Source: GCA-2748575 sp965222725 (lineage in GTDB: Bacteria > Pseudomonadota > Gammaproteobacteria > Pseudomonadales > Ketobacteraceae). Taken from it: a stretch of 64,000 bases of DNA. The translations under genes and the position numbers were made by a program. Under the pieces are notes generated by a model, which was not told the origin of the DNA, made no database searches, and saw only the letters and a program-made list of their open reading frames with translations. Numbering within the stretch: the first letter of the stretch is position 1; each line of letters opens with the position of its first letter. Location: NCBI GenBank assembly GCA_965222725.1, contig OZ244969.1, positions 4,340,001 to 4,404,000 on the forward strand. Direction: 5' to 3'. Below are positions 60,737 through 64,000 of the stretch, piece by piece.

Positions 60737-62281
60737 TCAGCCCGGCCGAAACCTGGCAGGCATTTTTTTCAGAACGGTCGCCTTATCTTTTTCTGACAAC
60801 AGAAAAACCCAGTAGAGCACCAGTGTGAGCAGGCCATAAATGCCTATATTGAAAAAGATAAAAATGTCGGGCAGATGAAGGAACTGATCAATCACATACA
60901 GAACCCCAAGCGCTACAGCGCCAATAGCGCCAACCCGTAAAAAGGTGTGTTGAATATAAGCCATCACAGGTACGCCGACTCGAATACAGGAATAGACAGG
61001 CACAGCGATACCATTCACCAGTGTGGACACAGTCACAATGAGAATCCCAGCGGTTTCAACGGTCATCCCGTAGGAAAGCGCCACCAGGGCACCAATGGAA
61101 AAACCCACAATGGTCAGCACCAGCGACATCAGCGCAACCGGTCCGTGAAGATTCAGGCCCACCATAATACGCACCACCGGGGACTGGGCAATAGGCAACA
61201 GCAAACCCAGCGACAGAATCATAACCAGATGGCTGGTGACATAATCGTCTCCCATCCAGACCCGCAGAAGATCATTACCGTAAAAACCGAACAGAATCAT
61301 GGCTGGTAACGTAAATGCAAAACCATACTTGCTGGCCGCAAACACAAAGTCATTCAGCTTTTGCTGATCTTTCTGCGCCTCCATAGAGCCAGCCATGGGG
61401 GTGAGTATAAAAGCAAACCGGGTGATAAAGGATTCCACATGCTTGACCAGCGAAACCGGCCGTGCCAATACCGCCAGAGCGGCCGGCCCCAGTGTGGAGG
61501 CCACCAACAGATAACTGGATTGCACTATCAGAAAATGGGACACACCGATCATGATGGTTTTAACACCAAAGGGGAAAATCTCCTTCACAAACTCGAAGGA
61601 AAAATAGCGCGGTGCAAACCGTGCCTCCGGACATACCCGGCGTGCCAGATACATACGCACAGCGCCCTGAATCCCCGTCATGACCATATAGATGATGCTC
61701 ATTTGCTCAAGCGATCCACCCGCAGCCAGTGCAGAAATCATGAAAATAACTGTCAGCATATAAGCCAGCGAATTCAGGCCATTGAACAAATCCCACCGGT
61801 GGCAGCCGGTCAGTATGCCCCTTGAAGTATCAAACAGGAACTGCAGCGCGATACTTAATCCTAGAAACAGCACAACAGCTTGCGCGGCTGCGATATTGTC
61901 GCCAAACCGGTGACCAAAATAAATTGGCAACATGTGGCTGCCAAGAAAAGCGGCCAGAGCCACCATCCCGGCGAGAGCGGCCTGCACGTACACCACACTG
62001 GTAACAGCCGTGGAAAGTGCATCGTGTTTTTGTTCGGCACGATACTTCGCCACAAAACGATTCAGTGATGACCCTATGCCGAGGCTTGCAAGGCTGATGT
62101 AATTGGCAACTGACCAGGAGAAATCCCAGATACCAAGCAACTCCTGCCCCAGCTTTTCATCAATATAACGAGGCAGGAAAAACCCCACCACAAAAAGAAT
62201 CAGATAGCTGATCCAACCGGTAAGAACATTACTGATCACCCGCGAAGCGCCGGTAAAATCCTGTTCTTTAGAATTTGCCAT
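60737..62281 (-). CDS. Wzx-type oligosaccharide flippase
   Basis: 514-residue MOP/MATE superfamily membrane protein with about 14 predicted helices. It begins RVISNVLTGWISYLILFVVGFFLPRYI and contains LLGIWDFSWSVANYISLASLGIGSSLNRFVA, typical of polysaccharide transporters (PST type). It should flip the undecaprenyl-linked repeat unit across the inner membrane for polymerisation by the Wzy-like protein at 47681. It is 40 bp after the polysaccharide deacetylase gene on the same strand and 16 bp before the GT4 gene. No unusual features. Confidence 0.92.
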   Translation of the reverse strand: MANSKEQDFTGASRVISNVLTGWISYLILFVVGFFLPRYIDEKLGQELLGIWDFSWSVANYISLASLGIGSSLNRFVAKYRAEQKHDALSTAVTSVVYVQAALAGMVALAAFLGSHMLPIYFGHRFGDNIAAAQAVVLFLGLSIALQFLFDTSRGILTGCHRWDLFNGLNSLAYMLTVIFMISALAAGGSLEQMSIIYMVMTGIQGAVRMYLARRVCPEARFAPRYFSFEFVKEIFPFGVKTIMIGVSHFLIVQSSYLLVASTLGPAALAVLARPVSLVKHVESFITRFAFILTPMAGSMEAQKDQQKLNDFVFAASKYGFAFTLPAMILFGFYGNDLLRVWMGDDYVTSHLVMILSLGLLLPIAQSPVVRIMVGLNLHGPVALMSLVLTIVGFSIGALVALSYGMTVETAGILIVTVSTLVNGIAVPVYSCIRVGVPVMAYIQHTFLRVGAIGAVALGVLYVIDQFLHLPDIFIFFNIGIYGLLTLVLYWVFLLSEKDKATVLKKMPARFRPG

Positions 62282-62320
62282 AAACAGTTAACTCATCAAC
62301 GAAAACAACGCACCTGCATA

Positions 62321-63367
62321 TCAGGATGTCGAAATATCTCGTTTCGGAAAGGTATAAACGCCCGCTACCATGCAGGCCAGTTGTTCCGGCCGTATATTCA
62401 GCGGCAGGTTGATACGGTGCAATAAATACGGGTAGTCACCCACGCTATTGTGCCCTTCCTGGGTTGTAAAAGCTGCGCGGTATTCCGCATCTTCCACCAG
62501 TGAGGCTGCGGTATCATTACAGGCACCATTGGGAAAGCAGAACCAATGGCACGGCTCACCTGTCAGTTTTTCAACAAATGACTTTGACACCTGCAGTTCT
62601 TCCAGTATTTTATTTTCCGGTTGCGCATTCAGGCGAACATGATTTTTCGTGTGACTGCCTAAAGTCGCCAGAGGACTGGAAGCAAATTCACCCAGCTTTT
62701 CAGGGGTTGCAACCTTGGAGTTCGGATCAGTCTCATAGACATCCAGCAATGTTTTTCCCTTGAGGCTTTCAATAGAGGCGATAAACTGCTCAACCTTGGG
62801 GACCAAGTCATAGTCATTGGTATTGGATTTGAGGATCTTGCGAATCGATCTGACCAGAGTTGACTTACCTGTTTCCCGATTCGTCATATCAAATCGAACA
62901 GGAATATCGCCGAACCGGGTCTCGTAAACATTCTCTACGTTGTGCTGAACAGCATAGTCCAAACGGTCAAACCAAAAGGGTTTCTGCTGCTCCGCATGTC
63001 CCGTTGCCACAAACAATGTCATAGGCACTGAATGCTTTTTAAGCACTTCAAAACCTGAATCTATGTTGTTTTCGTATCCGTCATCAAAGGTCACCACCAG
63101 ACTGTGTGGCTGAAGCGGCCGTTCTCCTCTGAGCATTGCGCCAGCCTCGCTGATGGAAACGAAATTATAATACCTTTTGAGCACGGAAATATGTGCATCA
63201 AGTTCCATTGTGGAAAGGTAGGATCGCAGCGGTTGCCACTTTTTTTCTACAGCGGGATCGGAGATACCGTGAATGGTCAGGAAAACAATTTTATTCCGGT
63301 TCTTTCGGCGCCAGAGAAACCAAAGCCCCGTGTAGTACAACGCAAAGGAAAGTAACTTTTTCTTCAT
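62321..63367 (-). CDS. Polysaccharide deacetylase (NodB-type) family protein
   Basis: 348-residue protein with a NodB-homology domain. The first metal-binding motif is VVTFDDGYENN, the second SHTKNHVRL (HxxxH), and the third region CFPNGACNDTAA. An N-terminal hydrophobic segment (LLSFALYYTGLWFLWRRK) acts as membrane anchor or uncleaved signal. The protein likely removes acetyl groups from N-acetylhexosamines in the nascent or exported polysaccharide. It is not of the exosortase-locus deacetylase subfamily, which starts with a different MTxDVEDYF-like segment. It heads a minus-strand run with the flippase and a GT4; the truncated epimerase lies 77 bp upstream on the same strand. Confidence 0.9.
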   Translation of the reverse strand: MKKKLLSFALYYTGLWFLWRRKNRNKIVFLTIHGISDPAVEKKWQPLRSYLSTMELDAHISVLKRYYNFVSISEAGAMLRGERPLQPHSLVVTFDDGYENNIDSGFEVLKKHSVPMTLFVATGHAEQQKPFWFDRLDYAVQHNVENVYETRFGDIPVRFDMTNRETGKSTLVRSIRKILKSNTNDYDLVPKVEQFIASIESLKGKTLLDVYETDPNSKVATPEKLGEFASSPLATLGSHTKNHVRLNAQPENKILEELQVSKSFVEKLTGEPCHWFCFPNGACNDTAASLVEDAEYRAAFTTQEGHNSVGDYPYLLHRINLPLNIRPEQLACMVAGVYTFPKRDISTS

Positions 63368-63443
63368 TTAAGCTCCATACCCCAGCAGGCAGCATTCGGG
63401 CGCCGTGCTGGTCAGTTGGCGCAGGTCTGCTATAAGGCCAGCA

Positions 63444-64000
63444 TCAACTCATACAATCCGCCATGGCTTGCATGGTCTCCAGCAACGAATACCGGTTACA
63501 CCATCCCGTTTCTTGTTCTGTTTTTTCCGGGTTACCATAGGCAACGTTAAAATCCTGTTTCTTTATAAAAGCAGAATCAGACTGGATTTCAACCTCAACG
63601 CCATAGACCTTTGCCGCCGCATCCACCAGATCGGTAATAGCGGTGGCCTTGCCTGTACATACATTATAGCTTTCGTAACTGCGTCCCTGCTGATATATCG
63701 CCACATAGGCCTCTACGGCATCGCGAATATCGACAAAATCCCGCGCCGTGGAAACATTGCCCAGACGCAACCTGGTTTGGCCATCTGCCAGCTGTCGGCA
63801 GATATTTCCAGCCACCAATTCCGGTGACAGGCCGGGGCCGATCAGATTGAATGGCCTGGCTACCAGTACATCAATACCAAACATTTTGCCGGCGCTCCTG
63901 GCCAGCAATGTCTGGGCTGCTTTAGCACGCCCATAAGGTACTGCGCCACCGGTCTGGCAACCTTCGTCATAGTACCCCTGCTCGGTGGGCACATACTCGG
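63444..64000 (-). CDS. NAD-dependent epimerase/dehydratase (extended SDR), 5' end missing
   Basis: C-terminal part (about 185 residues) of an extended SDR sugar-nucleotide enzyme, cut by the window edge. The frame is open upstream beyond the GTG at 63992 (EYVPTEQGYYDEG), so that GTG is not the start. Visible are the YxxxK pair VPYGRAKAAQ, the ARPFNLIGPGLSPELVAG block, TARDFVDIRDAVEAY and YNVCTGKATAITDLVD, all typical of GDP- or dTDP-sugar epimerases and reductases such as GDP-mannose dehydratase or RmlD-like reductases. Substrate cannot be assigned without the N-terminus. It lies in front of the deacetylase gene and probably belongs to the same transcript, making a further nucleotide sugar. 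Confidence 0.88.
   Translation of the reverse strand, partial: EYVPTEQGYYDEGCQTGGAVPYGRAKAAQTLLARSAGKMFGIDVLVARPFNLIGPGLSPELVAGNICRQLADGQTRLRLGNVSTARDFVDIRDAVEAYVAIYQQGRSYESYNVCTGKATAITDLVDAAAKVYGVEVEIQSDSAFIKKQDFNVAYGNPEKTEQETGWCNRYSLLETMQAMADCMS

Noticed and set aside
1..64000. tRNA, rRNA, insertion sequences, prophage genes, origin of replication
   Set aside because: None seen: no transposase or integrase motifs, no DnaA box cluster, no tRNA-like cloverleaf noticed by eye. A dedicated search could still find a small RNA.

Overview
The window reads as chromosome of a Gram-negative gammaproteobacterium, probably a marine or environmental one. The reasons are a complete type II secretion pseudopilus cluster, outer-membrane type lipoproteins, an exosortase/PEP-CTERM regulatory set (prsK-prsR-prsT), an Entner-Doudoroff/pentose-phosphate entry pair (zwf-pgl) and a Wzx/Wzy polysaccharide locus. 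I cannot fix the genus from sequence alone. I see no rRNA, tRNA, CRISPR array, transposase or phage gene. Coding density is high, and genes lie in head-to-tail runs with overlaps of a few bases.

Region 1 (1-11.6 kb) is housekeeping and envelope. It holds the 3' part of a membrane GGDEF/EAL protein whose EAL half looks catalytic, glutathione reductase, an FMN-dependent glutamate synthase-like protein, an OmpA-type lipoprotein, a 52-residue basic protein, an extended SDR epimerase, an LrgA/LrgB pair, an exported MORN-repeat protein, an ABC1/UbiB-type kinase and a PilZ protein. Region 2 (11.7-22.4 kb, minus strand) is a type II secretion cluster in the order gspE-F-G-H-I-J-K-L-M-exeA-gspB. gspC, gspD, gspN and the prepilin peptidase are not here.

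Region 3 (22.8-29.4 kb) supplies sugars: galE, an Sfp-type phosphopantetheinyl transferase, pgi, galU, zwf and pgl. Region 4 (29.8-32.9 kb) is methylmalonyl-CoA mutase plus its MeaB chaperone GTPase. Region 5 (33.2-46.0 kb, plus strand) starts with a DUF1631 protein. It continues with PrsK (kinase), PrsR (sigma-54 activator) and PrsT (TPR lipoprotein), then a small PEP-CTERM protein with a good sigma-54 promoter, then two related Ig/fibronectin-III lipoproteins. This is the regulatory and client end of an exosortase system whose sortase must lie elsewhere.

Region 6 (46.2-64 kb) is a polysaccharide locus on both strands. It encodes two acyltransferase-3 proteins, an O-antigen ligase/polymerase, an exported beta-helix protein, three GT4 glycosyltransferases, WecB and WecC (UDP-ManNAcA supply), an SGNH hydrolase, a sulfotransferase, a Wzx flippase, a polysaccharide deacetylase and a truncated SDR epimerase at the edge. 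Together these suggest an acidic exopolysaccharide carrying acyl and possibly sulfate groups. The nucleotide sugars would come from region 3, and the matrix or surface protein partners would be made under PrsK/PrsR control in region 5.
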